A DNA stretch of 64,000 nucleotides. It comes from Candidatus Aquiluna sp. UB-MaderosW2red (lineage in GTDB: Bacteria > Actinomycetota > Actinomycetes > Actinomycetales > Microbacteriaceae). The notes under the pieces are model-generated. The model was not told the DNA's origin. It saw only the letters and a program-made list of their open reading frames with translations, and made no database searches. The position numbers and the translations under genes were made by a program. The stretch is taken from positions 620,001 to 684,000 of the forward strand of contig NZ_LT627734.1 in assembly GCF_900100865.1 (NCBI RefSeq). The letters are read 5' to 3'. Below are positions 16,610 to 25,267 of this stretch, one piece after another. Positions within the stretch are counted from its first letter, which is position 1; each line of letters begins with the position of its first letter.

Positions 16610-19516
16610 GTGTTCAGAAGAGCTCTTGGATTATTCACTGCGTCCTTTATGGCGGCGGTTGGTTTAGTGGCCTTGCCGGTTTCGGCTCCAGTTTCGGTTG
16701 CCGCCCCAAACATCAGCGCATTTGACCCTGGTTTGATAATCAGCGACAGCGTATTTTTTGATTCAGATTCCATGACTCTGCCCCAGATCCAGGACTTTTT
16801 GGACAGTAGAGTGGCGAACTGCCGTGCAACCGATGCAGCCTTGAATTGTTTGAAGGATTATCTTTCGGAGATTCCGGAGACTCCGGCAACCGCCGCATCT
16901 CAGACTGGACCCTGCTCCGCGATTCCAGCCAAGACAAACGCGACAGCGGCTGAGATTATTTTCGCGATATCCAATGCTTGTGGAATTAGCCCCAAAGTTC
17001 TTTTGGTAACTCTTCAAAAGGAGCAGGGTCTGGTTTCTTCAACCAAACCGACTTCTTATATGTATCGAGCGGCCATGGGTTTTGGTTGCCCGGACTCCGA
17101 TCCCGCAATTTGTGGCAAGGTTTTTGTCGGTTTATTCAACCAGTTATATCGAGCTGCCCGCCAGTTTGCTTGGTATGGCAATCCGGATGGCTCGTTCACA
17201 TATTGGAAGCCAGGCCGCACAGTAGCGATGCGCTTTAATCCCAAGTCTTCTTGCGGCACAAAGTCATTCGAGCTTCGCAGTCAAGCTACCGCAAATCTTT
17301 ATTACTACACCCCCTACACACCAAATGACGCCGCGATGAACAATCTTTACGGTCGCGGCGACTCCTGTTCGGCTTATGGAAACCGAAACTTCTGGCGCTT
17401 TTTCCACGATTGGTTTGGCTCGCCGATTGCCGGTGGTTACCTAATCAAGGCAGCCGGCAGTGACTCGTATTTGATTGTCGATGACAAAAAGTACCGAGTA
17501 TCAGACTCAAGGTTGATCGCCGCGTTGCGGCCCTTGGGCCCATTGGGTGAGGTGTCTCAAGGTTATTTGGATAGCTTTACCACCGAGGGAGATGCCACCC
17601 AGATCATAAAACTCAAGGACACCGGTGCACTTCATTTACTTGTGGATGGCATTCGCTACGCGGTTCCAAATTGCGAAATGGCGGCTCAGTTTGGTGTGGA
17701 TTGCAATAGCGCCATTGAGCTCAGCTCGGCTCAGGTAAACATATTTGTCAATGGCGGCAATTTGACCCAATTGGTGCAAACCGCCAACGGAACCAAGTAT
17801 TGGATAGAGAACGGACAGAGCCGGGTAGTGGTTGATGATCTTGCCCTGAGCTCGGTTGGGGCTTCGGGTATTAGCCCAACTCAGATGGTTATCGAGCAGG
17901 TGTCAAGCCTGGTTCCTGGAAGCGCGCTTGCTTCCGAGCTAGTGATGTTTAGTCTGACCGGAACCAAGGATAAGGTAATCGCTGCTGGTGGCAAGTCCTA
18001 TCGATTTGTGGCAAGTCTGGTCCAAGATGTTGGTTTTTCCAAGTGGTTCCAAGAATCAAAAGTAACCCTCTCGGCCCAAGCAATTGCGGGGGGTGTCGAG
18101 CCAGATACGATTCGGGGTTTTGTTAAGGACTCCGGTAATAATGCCTTTGTGCTTACCGAAAACGGCAAATTGCCAGTGGCTGATCCGTCCAACTGGACCC
18201 AGAGCATCGTGTCCTTGCCGGATTCCTTGCTTGCTGCAATTCCAACCTCGCAGGGCACGCTGGCTTCGCCAGCGATGATTAGCTCTAAGGGAAACCGGCT
18301 TTCTTATTTTATTCAATCCGGTGAGCGTCGCATCTCGGGCACTACAGAGGTCACCAATAGATTTTTGAACCTACTGAATCAGCCTTCCATAATCGAGGTT
18401 CCGCGCTCCGCCATCAACACTGTTCCCAATGTTGGAACAGCGATTGCACCTGGCTCGGTAGTGCGAGCAACCGGCACCACACAGCTGTTTTTAGTCGATG
18501 ACCTGAATCGCAAAATACCGTTGCGAAACTCAGCCCAAGCGATCAGCACAATCGGAACCAAGACGCTTGACTTCACTAAGGCAGTAATTGCAGGGCTTGA
18601 GACCAGAGCGAAGCTTGATACTTTTAAAGTCCAGTGTGACGGCAGTACCTTTTTGCTTGATCGAGGTGTGCTGTATCCAATTTCCGCGGCCAGCGCGCAG
18701 CAATTCCCTGGAACCCCATACCCATTGGCACTATCAACCTGTGCTGCAATGAAACTCTCTGAAAGAGCGGTTGGGCAGTTCATTAGAGACAATAGGGGAG
18801 TCCTCTTTTTGATTGAGGATGGTAAGAAATCGAAAATTTCTGGCTGGGCACACTTTGCAAAGCTTCGTGGGGACGGGCCAGGGTATGTTGCAGCAACCAA
18901 TTTCTTTGCGGCTCTAATTCCTACTTCTGGCAGGGCCCCGGCCACTGTCCAGCTGGCGTCTTTTGAGAACCTGCCAACCGGCGGCTTTGATGAATTTGGT
19001 TTCGCGGGATCTATCCCCGAGGTAGTAAACCCAACACCAAGTCCAACACCGAGTCCAACACCGAGTCCAACACCGAGTCCAACACCCACTCCAAAACCAA
19101 CCCCAGTCCCGTCACCAACGCCTTCCTCGACTCAGGCACCAGTTGAGCCTGCTGAGACAGCCGAGTTCGTTGAATACAAAGTTCTGTCGGGGGACACGCT
19201 TAGCGGAATCGGCGCAAAGTTTGGCGTTTCAGCCTCGACTATTCAAAGCTTCAATTCGATTTCCAATCCTCGCTTGATTCAGATTGGGCAAATTCTAAAG
19301 ATACCGACCGCTGCTGGAACCTCAAGCGCTGCTCAACAAGTTGCCAGCCCCGAACCGGTTGTCGAAATTGAGCGCACCTATCAGGTGCAATCTGGTGATT
19401 CGCTTTGGGGAATCGCTCGCAAGTTTTCTGTAAGTTCAACAAAACTTGCGGAGGCGAACGGCATAAATAACCCGAACTTCATTCGGGTCGGGCAAACCCT
19501 AATTATTCCTAACTAG
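16610..19516 (+). CDS. Large secreted protein with muramidase-like N-terminus, internal repeats and two LysM domains
   Basis: A 968-residue exported protein (GTG start, signal peptide to about residue 31). Residues 35-280 hold a cysteine-containing domain with SPKVLLVTLQKEQGLVSS, which resembles the helix bearing the catalytic glutamate in lysozyme-like folds, and a following G-F-G-C. This is a resemblance only. Residues 280-790 repeat a pattern of Y-x-V/I with G-x-(K/R)-Y-x-V, like a beta-repeat array. A Pro-Thr-Ser spacer lies at about 807-840, then LysM 1 at 855-902 and LysM 2 at 922-968. LysM domains bind peptidoglycan, so the protein likely acts at the cell wall. Its 3' end overlaps galE by 8 bases. 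Enzymatic activity is unproven. Confidence 0.78.
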   Translation: MFRRALGLFTASFMAAVGLVALPVSAPVSVAAPNISAFDPGLIISDSVFFDSDSMTLPQIQDFLDSRVANCRATDAALNCLKDYLSEIPETPATAASQTGPCSAIPAKTNATAAEIIFAISNACGISPKVLLVTLQKEQGLVSSTKPTSYMYRAAMGFGCPDSDPAICGKVFVGLFNQLYRAARQFAWYGNPDGSFTYWKPGRTVAMRFNPKSSCGTKSFELRSQATANLYYYTPYTPNDAAMNNLYGRGDSCSAYGNRNFWRFFHDWFGSPIAGGYLIKAAGSDSYLIVDDKKYRVSDSRLIAALRPLGPLGEVSQGYLDSFTTEGDATQIIKLKDTGALHLLVDGIRYAVPNCEMAAQFGVDCNSAIELSSAQVNIFVNGGNLTQLVQTANGTKYWIENGQSRVVVDDLALSSVGASGISPTQMVIEQVSSLVPGSALASELVMFSLTGTKDKVIAAGGKSYRFVASLVQDVGFSKWFQESKVTLSAQAIAGGVEPDTIRGFVKDSGNNAFVLTENGKLPVADPSNWTQSIVSLPDSLLAAIPTSQGTLASPAMISSKGNRLSYFIQSGERRISGTTEVTNRFLNLLNQPSIIEVPRSAINTVPNVGTAIAPGSVVRATGTTQLFLVDDLNRKIPLRNSAQAISTIGTKTLDFTKAVIAGLETRAKLDTFKVQCDGSTFLLDRGVLYPISAASAQQFPGTPYPLALSTCAAMKLSERAVGQFIRDNRGVLFLIEDGKKSKISGWAHFAKLRGDGPGYVAATNFFAALIPTSGRAPATVQLASFENLPTGGFDEFGFAGSIPEVVNPTPSPTPSPTPSPTPSPTPTPKPTPVPSPTPSSTQAPVEPAETAEFVEYKVLSGDTLSGIGAKFGVSASTIQSFNSISNPRLIQIGQILKIPTAAGTSSAAQQVASPEPVVEIERTYQVQSGDSLWGIARKFSVSSTKLAEANGINNPNFIRVGQTLIIPN
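19031..19090 (+). repeat. 12-bp tandem repeat coding a Pro-Thr-Pro-Ser spacer
   Basis: Five head-to-tail 12-base units, the middle three identical (CCAACACCGAGT) and the outer two with one to three changes. They encode P-T-P-S repeats between the repeat array and LysM domains of the 968-residue protein. Such a repeat can change copy number by slippage and alter spacer length without shifting the frame. Confidence 0.9.
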
Positions 19517-20459
19517 CGTCCCAGGCCGACTGCACAATCTGCTTGAGGTTGTGTGTTGCCTCAAATCCCATCACTTCTCGAATCCGGTCTACATTGGCCA
19601 CTAGCTTCGGTGGATCTCCAGCCCGGCGCGGTTCAACAACCTCTTTAAAATCAGTTCCCGAGGCAATTTTTAGCTCTTTAAGCACCTCGAATACCGAGGC
19701 ACCGACTCCGGTTCCAACATTGAAGGTGTCAAAAGGTCTTTCATCAAGGCTCAGGTAGTCCACTGCTGAGATGTGAGCTTGGGCAAGATCCAAGACGTGA
19801 ACATAGTCTCTGACGCAACTGCCGTCATCGGTTGGGTAGTCAGAACCGAAGACTTTGGGCGCATTGCCCAATTTGAGAGCTTGAATGGCGATCGGAATCA
19901 GATTCAGCGGTGCGCTGTCTCCAAGGTCCTTAAAGCCCGCTCCGGCGACATTGAAATACCTTAGGTTCACTCCGCGCAGACCCCAAACCTTGGCATTTTT
20001 CACCATCCATTCGCCAACCAGCTTGGTTTCACCGTATGGGTTTATCGGTTTGGCGGGGTAATCCTCGGTAACGGAGTCCACATCCGGCATGCCGTAGGTG
20101 GCTGCTGAGGAGGAGAAAACAAGTTTCTTGAGGCCAGACTCACGCATGGCTAATAAAAGCGCCCCTAGGCCGCCGAGATTATCCAAGTAATAGCGCTCTG
20201 GCAACTGAACCGATTCCCCGACTTGCTTTCTAGCAGCCAGGTGAATCACGGCGTCGAAACGCTCTTCATTCATTATCTTGACAAGCCTTGTAGTGGCATC
20301 TGGAGTTGCCAAATCGAGATTAATCAGCTTGCAATTCAAGCGTGATTCGACCCCGGTGGACAGGTTGTCTACAACCACGCATTCGTGACCCATTTGGGTG
20401 GCAACGCGAACCACGTGGGAACCGATGTATCCCGCACCGCCGGTTATAAGAAGTTTCAT
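19509..20459 (-). CDS. galE: UDP-glucose 4-epimerase
   Basis: A 316-residue extended short-chain dehydrogenase. NAD-binding GGAGYIGSH is at the N-terminus, the catalytic Tyr-x3-Lys is in N-P-Y-G-E-T-K, and S-S-S-A-A-T-Y-G supplies the serine/threonine. It swaps UDP-glucose and UDP-galactose and completes the Leloir route with galK, galT and galM at 53.8-57 kb. A -10-like TAGCCT ends 6 bases before the ATG, suggesting a leaderless message. Confidence 0.93.
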   Translation of the reverse strand: MKLLITGGAGYIGSHVVRVATQMGHECVVVDNLSTGVESRLNCKLINLDLATPDATTRLVKIMNEERFDAVIHLAARKQVGESVQLPERYYLDNLGGLGALLLAMRESGLKKLVFSSSAATYGMPDVDSVTEDYPAKPINPYGETKLVGEWMVKNAKVWGLRGVNLRYFNVAGAGFKDLGDSAPLNLIPIAIQALKLGNAPKVFGSDYPTDDGSCVRDYVHVLDLAQAHISAVDYLSLDERPFDTFNVGTGVGASVFEVLKELKIASGTDFKEVVEPRRAGDPPKLVANVDRIREVMGFEATHNLKQIVQSAWDAS

Positions 20460-20517
20460 GTCTCAAGGCTATCGTGAAGGTTTATTCACAAATTGTGCCA
20501 AATTGATAAACCCCAAC

Positions 20518-20547
20518 TTGACAAGGGCATACTTACACCGTTGTAAT
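20518..20547 (+). promoter_or_regulatory. Sigma70-type promoter of whiB2-like gene
   Basis: A perfect -35 TTGACA at 20518-20523 and a -10 TGTAAT at 20542-20547 with an 18-base spacer, 37 bases before the ATG at 20585. GAAGGTGGG upstream of the start serves as ribosome binding site. Confidence 0.65.
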
Positions 20548-20584
20548 TACATCATTGAGATTTACCAGAAGGTGGGAATAAGGC

Positions 20585-20890
20585 ATGGAACAACGAAGTC
20601 AGGTGCCGACTAATTGGTTTGTGGATGTCCTCAAGCTTGGGGTTGCGGGGGCAAATTCAGACTCGGGCTCGGATCCACTTTCTTGGCAGGGCGATGCGCT
20701 TTGCTCGCAAACCGATCCAGAGGCCTTCTTTCCTGAAAAGGGCGGATCCACAAGGGACGCCAAGCGGATATGTGGTCAGTGCAATGTGAAGTCCGAGTGC
20801 CTCGAGTATGCGCTCAAAAATGACGAGCGCTTTGGCATTTGGGGCGGGCTTTCCGAGCGCGAGCGTCGTCGACTGCGCAAGCGCGCCTAG
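20585..20890 (+). CDS. whiB2: WhiB family iron-sulfur transcription regulator (WhiB2/WhmD-like)
   Basis: A 101-residue Wbl protein with the four cluster cysteines in the order C-x(n)-C-x2-C-x5-C (ALC ... RICGQCNVKSEC), the G-[VI]-W-G-G motif as FGIWGGLSERERRRLRKRA and a basic C-terminal tail. WhiB2 homologues act with sigma factor to control septation genes. The block downstream (glycosyltransferase, DUF5719, metallopeptidase-like, phosphomannomutase) mirrors the neighbourhood of whiB2 in mycobacteria, which is why the WhiB2 subtype is preferred. Confidence 0.85.
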   Translation: MEQRSQVPTNWFVDVLKLGVAGANSDSGSDPLSWQGDALCSQTDPEAFFPEKGGSTRDAKRICGQCNVKSECLEYALKNDERFGIWGGLSERERRRLRKRA

Positions 20891-20896
20891 TTAGTC

Positions 20897-23494
20897 GTGG
20901 CTGCGCTTTCAGTAGCGGCCATTGTCGTCTCGCACGAACGGGCCGATTACTTATTAGAAACCCTGAGTCAGCTCAGTAAACAGACCCACTTCATAGAGCA
21001 GGTGGTCGTTGTTGAGACCAGCTCAGACCAGACTTCCCTGGATGTTGTAACTAAGTTCGATTATTCGGTGATTACACCAGGAGATCTCAGGCTCGGAGCC
21101 GCTATTGAGTCGGGTATTGCGGCACTTGCACAAAAGCCCGGCTGGATATGGGTGCTTCACGAAGACTCCGCCCCAGATGAAAATGCTTTAGCGCAACTTG
21201 CCAAGGCCGCTGAGATATCGCCCTCGGTAGCGGTCATCGGACCAAAACTTCTGAATTGGGAAAACCCAATTGAAATTCAACAAATGGGCCTCACTCTGAC
21301 TTGGACCGGCAGGCCTTTTTTGCTAGTGCAAAAAGAATACGACCAGGGTCAACACGATGCGGCTGGCGACACCTTAGCCGTCTCCACGGCCGGAATGCTT
21401 GTGTCGCTGTCGGCTTGGGAGAAACTGGGCGGCCTTAATGATAAGACTCCGGTCTTTGCCCAAGATTTAGAATTCGGCGGCAAGGCGCGGGCTGCTGGTT
21501 TTCGGGTAATTGTCGAGGCCCGCGCTCGAGTTCGCCACGCGGGCCTCTCAATGAGCTCTGGGCGCTCCAGGAAGTGGCTGGGGGGTACTTGGGCTCAGGG
21601 CATCTCCAAGGCTCACATCCACATGGCCACTTTGACATTCCCCGCTCTTTCAGCATTAGCGCTTTACCTTCTAATGCCCATCATCGCTTTGATCTCAATA
21701 CCTAAACACCTTCTTTCAAAGCGTCCTGGAAGAATTCTTGGCCAACTCTCGGGCTGGTTTTGGGCCTGGGGGACAGCGCCCAAGCGCTTTGCGGCAAGAG
21801 CCGAGTTTCGCAAACTGGGAAGCCCCAAGCCACTGCGCTCTTTATACGCCACGCGAGCCCAGCAAAAAAGGCGAAGAGCCCAAAAGCTTCAAGAAGAGCC
21901 TCTGGGAGATCCAAGGGCAATCCGAGCCACTATTTTTTCTAGCAACTCAATCTGGCTTGCGCTGATCCCAATACTGGCAAGCTTCAAGATATTTCCAGTC
22001 GGCGCAATTGTGAGCGACAACTTGGCACCGCCTGGCTCGAGCGCCCTGTCGGTATTTGAAGCAACGGGGATAAGCCAGCTGCCCTTCCTTTTTGGAGTCG
22101 CGCTGCCAAGCGATCCGTTTAATTGGTACTTGTCCCTAATTTCTTGGATTTGGCCCAGCAATCCGTCTGTGGCATTGGCAATTGTCATTTTTATTTCCCC
22201 GGCTTTTAGCTTCCTGGGCCTCTGGCTCCTCTCGAGCATCTTTATTTCTAAAATCTGGGTCAGAAACCTGATTGCGCTTGGTTTTAGCCTGAGTCCATTT
22301 GCTCTCGGCTTGGCGCTGGAAGGGCAGATTGTTGAATTGACAGCCTTGAATTCAGCGATTTGGGCCGCGTTCTTCTTGATCCGTAGTTCGATGGCCATTA
22401 ATTCAGCCAGAAGTTGGCGCTGGGTGGGGCTAGCAGGTTTGGCACTGGCCGTCACCGCAGTTTCTTCACCGCTACTATTTGGTCTGCTGGCCTTATTGAT
22501 AGCTGGCCTGGGGATCCGGTTCTGGCGGAAATCCGCATTTATGATTTGGGCATTACTGCCGGGGATCGCCCTAATTTTGCCATGGGCTTTGGTGACAGGT
22601 AAAAGTGGTTGGCTATTTTTCACAACCAGCACGGCCGCCGCTTTACCAATGAGTCAAGACTTTGCATACCTGATGATTGCCTTTTTAGCACTTGGTGCTG
22701 GCTCACTTTTGGTTGCCAGGCTCAGTATTGCAATTCCTATTTTTGGTTTTGCAATACTGAGTTTTGCTGGGGGTTGGCTCCAGCCAGCGTCATCCGGAGT
22801 GGCCCTTATGGGGTTCTCGGCACTTTGTCTAAGCGTGGCTACCGGCCTCTTATTGGAGAACCTAACTGGCAGAGCTCTGACAAGCGTTATTGCCGGCGCC
22901 ACACTGATTGGAAGTATCGGCTCGGCAGCTCTTTTGGTGAATGCCAGCTCCGGCTTTGAGGTAAAGGATTCGAGGCAGCTGCCGGCACTTGTGGTAGCTG
23001 CCGCCGAGCAATCTGATTCGGTTCGAACTTTGGTGCTGAGTTTCGAAAAAGGCGCAGTGGCCGAGCTGGTCTGGGGGGATGGTCGCTCTCTTGAAGAGCG
23101 CAGCGTGCTGATGGATTTTCTAAGGCCAGAGGATCAAAGACTGCAACCCACCATCGCCGAGCTCACGGCGAGGCTGGTTGCGGGCAATGCCAATGGTGTT
23201 AGTGGGTTAGTCGAGGCCGCCGGCATTAATTTTGTGTTATTGGCAGATGCGGAATCAGTCGAACTTGCGGCGGTCGCGGCGGGTATCAATGCCATTCCAA
23301 GTTTTCAGCCGGCTGGCAACACACCCTTCGGGTCACTTTGGAGCACCGGGGTCGAATTGAGCACCGCCAAAGTTACTGAACCCAACAATCAAAGAAATCT
23401 CCAGCTCGGTCTAATTGCGGCTTTTGTGTTATTGGCCATCCCAACCAGGGCATCTGTGATCGGATCCAAAAAAACTAAGAGGAGCGTTTCGTGA
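20897..23494 (+). CDS. GT2 glycosyltransferase fused to a polytopic membrane region
   Basis: An 865-residue protein. Residues 1-240 are a GT-A family 2 domain: VAAIVVSHERADYLLETL opens it, VLHEDSAPDENAL holds the D-x-D-like metal/sugar-nucleotide site, and D-L-E-F-G-G-K-A-R-A-A-G-F is the acceptor-loop type motif. From residue 245 a membrane segment and basic loop lead into about eleven further membrane helices (350-700) and a mostly soluble tail with a last helix near 850. GTG start is 6 bases after the whiB stop; the 3' end overlaps the next gene through GTGA. The location suggests assembly of an envelope polysaccharide. Donor and acceptor sugars are unknown. Confidence 0.85.
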   Translation: MAALSVAAIVVSHERADYLLETLSQLSKQTHFIEQVVVVETSSDQTSLDVVTKFDYSVITPGDLRLGAAIESGIAALAQKPGWIWVLHEDSAPDENALAQLAKAAEISPSVAVIGPKLLNWENPIEIQQMGLTLTWTGRPFLLVQKEYDQGQHDAAGDTLAVSTAGMLVSLSAWEKLGGLNDKTPVFAQDLEFGGKARAAGFRVIVEARARVRHAGLSMSSGRSRKWLGGTWAQGISKAHIHMATLTFPALSALALYLLMPIIALISIPKHLLSKRPGRILGQLSGWFWAWGTAPKRFAARAEFRKLGSPKPLRSLYATRAQQKRRRAQKLQEEPLGDPRAIRATIFSSNSIWLALIPILASFKIFPVGAIVSDNLAPPGSSALSVFEATGISQLPFLFGVALPSDPFNWYLSLISWIWPSNPSVALAIVIFISPAFSFLGLWLLSSIFISKIWVRNLIALGFSLSPFALGLALEGQIVELTALNSAIWAAFFLIRSSMAINSARSWRWVGLAGLALAVTAVSSPLLFGLLALLIAGLGIRFWRKSAFMIWALLPGIALILPWALVTGKSGWLFFTTSTAAALPMSQDFAYLMIAFLALGAGSLLVARLSIAIPIFGFAILSFAGGWLQPASSGVALMGFSALCLSVATGLLLENLTGRALTSVIAGATLIGSIGSAALLVNASSGFEVKDSRQLPALVVAAAEQSDSVRTLVLSFEKGAVAELVWGDGRSLEERSVLMDFLRPEDQRLQPTIAELTARLVAGNANGVSGLVEAAGINFVLLADAESVELAAVAAGINAIPSFQPAGNTPFGSLWSTGVELSTAKVTEPNNQRNLQLGLIAAFVLLAIPTRASVIGSKKTKRSVS

Positions 23495-24828
23495 AGCTCG
23501 CGATGAGAATTTTACTAGTTCTGGTCTTCCCAGCCCTGATGGTCACAACCTGGTTATTTGTGCCGCAGTTTTTGGAGGGTGTCCAAGTTGAGAAGTCCGA
23601 GACGAGCTCCGAGTTAGTCTCGGTAGAGCCGCTCCCGCTAAAAATATATTGCCCGGGTCCCTTGGTTGAAGTCGGCGGGGAGCAGGGCACCGAGCTTGGG
23701 AGCCTAGAGCTAATTGGTAAGGCTCAAATTTTTAGACATAGCTCCAATGCTGACTTACTTCAGAGCCTCGAGGCTGAGGTCATAAATGGCGGCAGTATTG
23801 AGTCCGCTGGCTTCGAGCAATCCACCGGGCTATTAGCTGCCAATCAGGTTCAGTCAATTTCAAGAGCTCGAGCCATCGGTCTGGCTGCCACGAATTGCCC
23901 CCAGCCCCAAAGCTCTGGTTGGTTTGTCACCGGGGTGTCTGGTTCTGGCAATGAGTCGGTTCTACTTTTAGCAAATCCAAATCAAACTGAGGCTCAAGTG
24001 AATTTGGAGTTCCAGCTTCCAGAGCGAGTTTTGGAGCATCGAGTGACTCTAGCGGCCAATGAAAGTGCCGTGCTGTCTTTGGCAGCTTTTAGCGACGCTG
24101 CTCCTAATTACGCCATCAGGTATTACACCGATGGCCCGAAGGTTTCTCTGGCGCTTCAAAATCGCTCGGCTCGGGGTCTCACGGCCACAGGCATCGAACT
24201 TCAATCGCCACTGGCAGAGCTATCCAGCAAATATGTCATCACCGGTCTTTCCACCTATGCGGTTGGCTTTGAATCGCCAACACTAATAATTGCTAATCCA
24301 GCAGCTGCCGAGCTCAGGGTGTTGGTAACTGCGGTTGGCGAGGGCGTGGCTGGATTGGAGACCACAGTTGTGGTTCCCGGCGGTGCAGTTGTCAGCACAT
24401 CCTTGAACCTGCCACAGGGATCCTTCACGCTGTTCTTGGATTCCAGTACTGAGTTCTTGGCCGCGGTTAGAAACACCGCTTTGGAGCCGGTGCTGGACTT
24501 TGCTTGGGCGACCCCGGCGCAAAAGTTCAGTGGGCTTTTGGTGTTGCCGGTGCCAAGTTTTGAAAGCAGGCTGTTCTTAGCCAACGATCAGGGTCAGGTC
24601 GTCTCAGTCACAGTCGAATCGGTATCGGGGGGAAATTCTGAGTATCAAACGGTGGCCGTGCCGGCTAATTCGGGTGTGAGTTTAAAGGTTTCCGCCGAGA
24701 CCATCCGGCTCCAGTCAGGAGGAGACTTCTATGCCGCCCTGGAGCTTTTGGACACCGTTGGTTACGCAATCATCGAGCCTAGGGAGAATAGAAATCTAGG
24801 TGCGGAGCTAATCATCGAGGTTCGCTAG
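23491..24828 (+). CDS. DUF5719 family secreted/membrane-anchored protein
   Basis: A 445-residue protein with an N-terminal signal anchor (MRILLVLVFPALMVTTWLF), then an all-beta extracellular part. Short strands of the N-P-x-x-x-x-A-x-V type recur (LLANPNQTEAQVNL; IIANPAAAELRVLV), as in DUF5719 proteins that follow this glycosyltransferase in many actinobacteria. GTG start overlaps the glycosyltransferase stop, so the two are translated together and probably work together at the outer membrane face. No catalytic motif is apparent. Confidence 0.75.
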   Translation: MKLAMRILLVLVFPALMVTTWLFVPQFLEGVQVEKSETSSELVSVEPLPLKIYCPGPLVEVGGEQGTELGSLELIGKAQIFRHSSNADLLQSLEAEVINGGSIESAGFEQSTGLLAANQVQSISRARAIGLAATNCPQPQSSGWFVTGVSGSGNESVLLLANPNQTEAQVNLEFQLPERVLEHRVTLAANESAVLSLAAFSDAAPNYAIRYYTDGPKVSLALQNRSARGLTATGIELQSPLAELSSKYVITGLSTYAVGFESPTLIIANPAAAELRVLVTAVGEGVAGLETTVVVPGGAVVSTSLNLPQGSFTLFLDSSTEFLAAVRNTALEPVLDFAWATPAQKFSGLLVLPVPSFESRLFLANDQGQVVSVTVESVSGGNSEYQTVAVPANSGVSLKVSAETIRLQSGGDFYAALELLDTVGYAIIEPRENRNLGAELIIEVR

Positions 24829-25220
24829 TGCTCGGGGTGGATCAACTCCCAGGGATCTTTGTCAATGAGCTCTGCCGCTGCACTCACTACCGCATGCTCG
24901 ATTTCCATTCTCGGATCCGGCATTTTATGTTTGCCAAATCTCTCGATTGGGATTCTGTAAAGCACGATGCTCATGGAGCCCTTATTAGATTGGTAACGCC
25001 TAACCCCTTCGCCCTCACGAATTAGTGGAACATCTTCGATGCGCCAGCTGAGTTCGGATAGTTCTTCTGGAAAACTTTGGGTGAGGTATTCGCAAGTGTC
25101 AATCACGACCTGCTCGAAAAAGCCCGAGCGGGCGATACCGTGGCTAAATAATTTGGTTGGCAAAGGCCTCCTCAGACCGCGCCCGTGGCGGTCTCGGTGA
25201 TTGATTCGCCTTTGCCCCAT
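24825..25220 (-). CDS. Metallopeptidase-like family protein (Rv3259 type), degenerate zincin site
   Basis: A roughly 131-residue cytoplasmic protein with the family opening R-D-R-H-G-R-G-L-R-R-P-L and a zincin-like C-terminal helix reading IEHAVVSAAAELI where active zincins have H-E-x-x-H. The family is annotated as metallopeptidase, but the zinc motif is absent here, so protease activity is doubtful. ATG 25220 is favoured over TTG 25247 because TACAAT ends exactly 6 bases before it, with TTGGTC as a weak -35. It overlaps the convergent DUF5719 gene by 4 bases and diverges from the phosphomannomutase gene. Confidence 0.75.
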   Translation of the reverse strand: MGQRRINHRDRHGRGLRRPLPTKLFSHGIARSGFFEQVVIDTCEYLTQSFPEELSELSWRIEDVPLIREGEGVRRYQSNKGSMSIVLYRIPIERFGKHKMPDPRMEIEHAVVSAAAELIDKDPWELIHPEH

Positions 25221-25267
25221 GGGGTCATTGTATTCTTTGAAAGTCAAAGACCAAGGAGCAAGTCAAT

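Noticed and set aside
18379-19089. Minus-strand frame of 236 codons starting with Gly-Val repeats
   Set aside because: Antisense to the LysM protein; the Gly-Val run is only the complement of the P-T-P-S repeat.
19031-19090. Short direct repeats as a CRISPR array
   Set aside because: Units are 12 bases and contiguous without spacers, and lie in a coding frame.
21889-22632. Minus-strand frame of 247 codons
   Set aside because: Antisense to the membrane part of the glycosyltransferase; no family motif.
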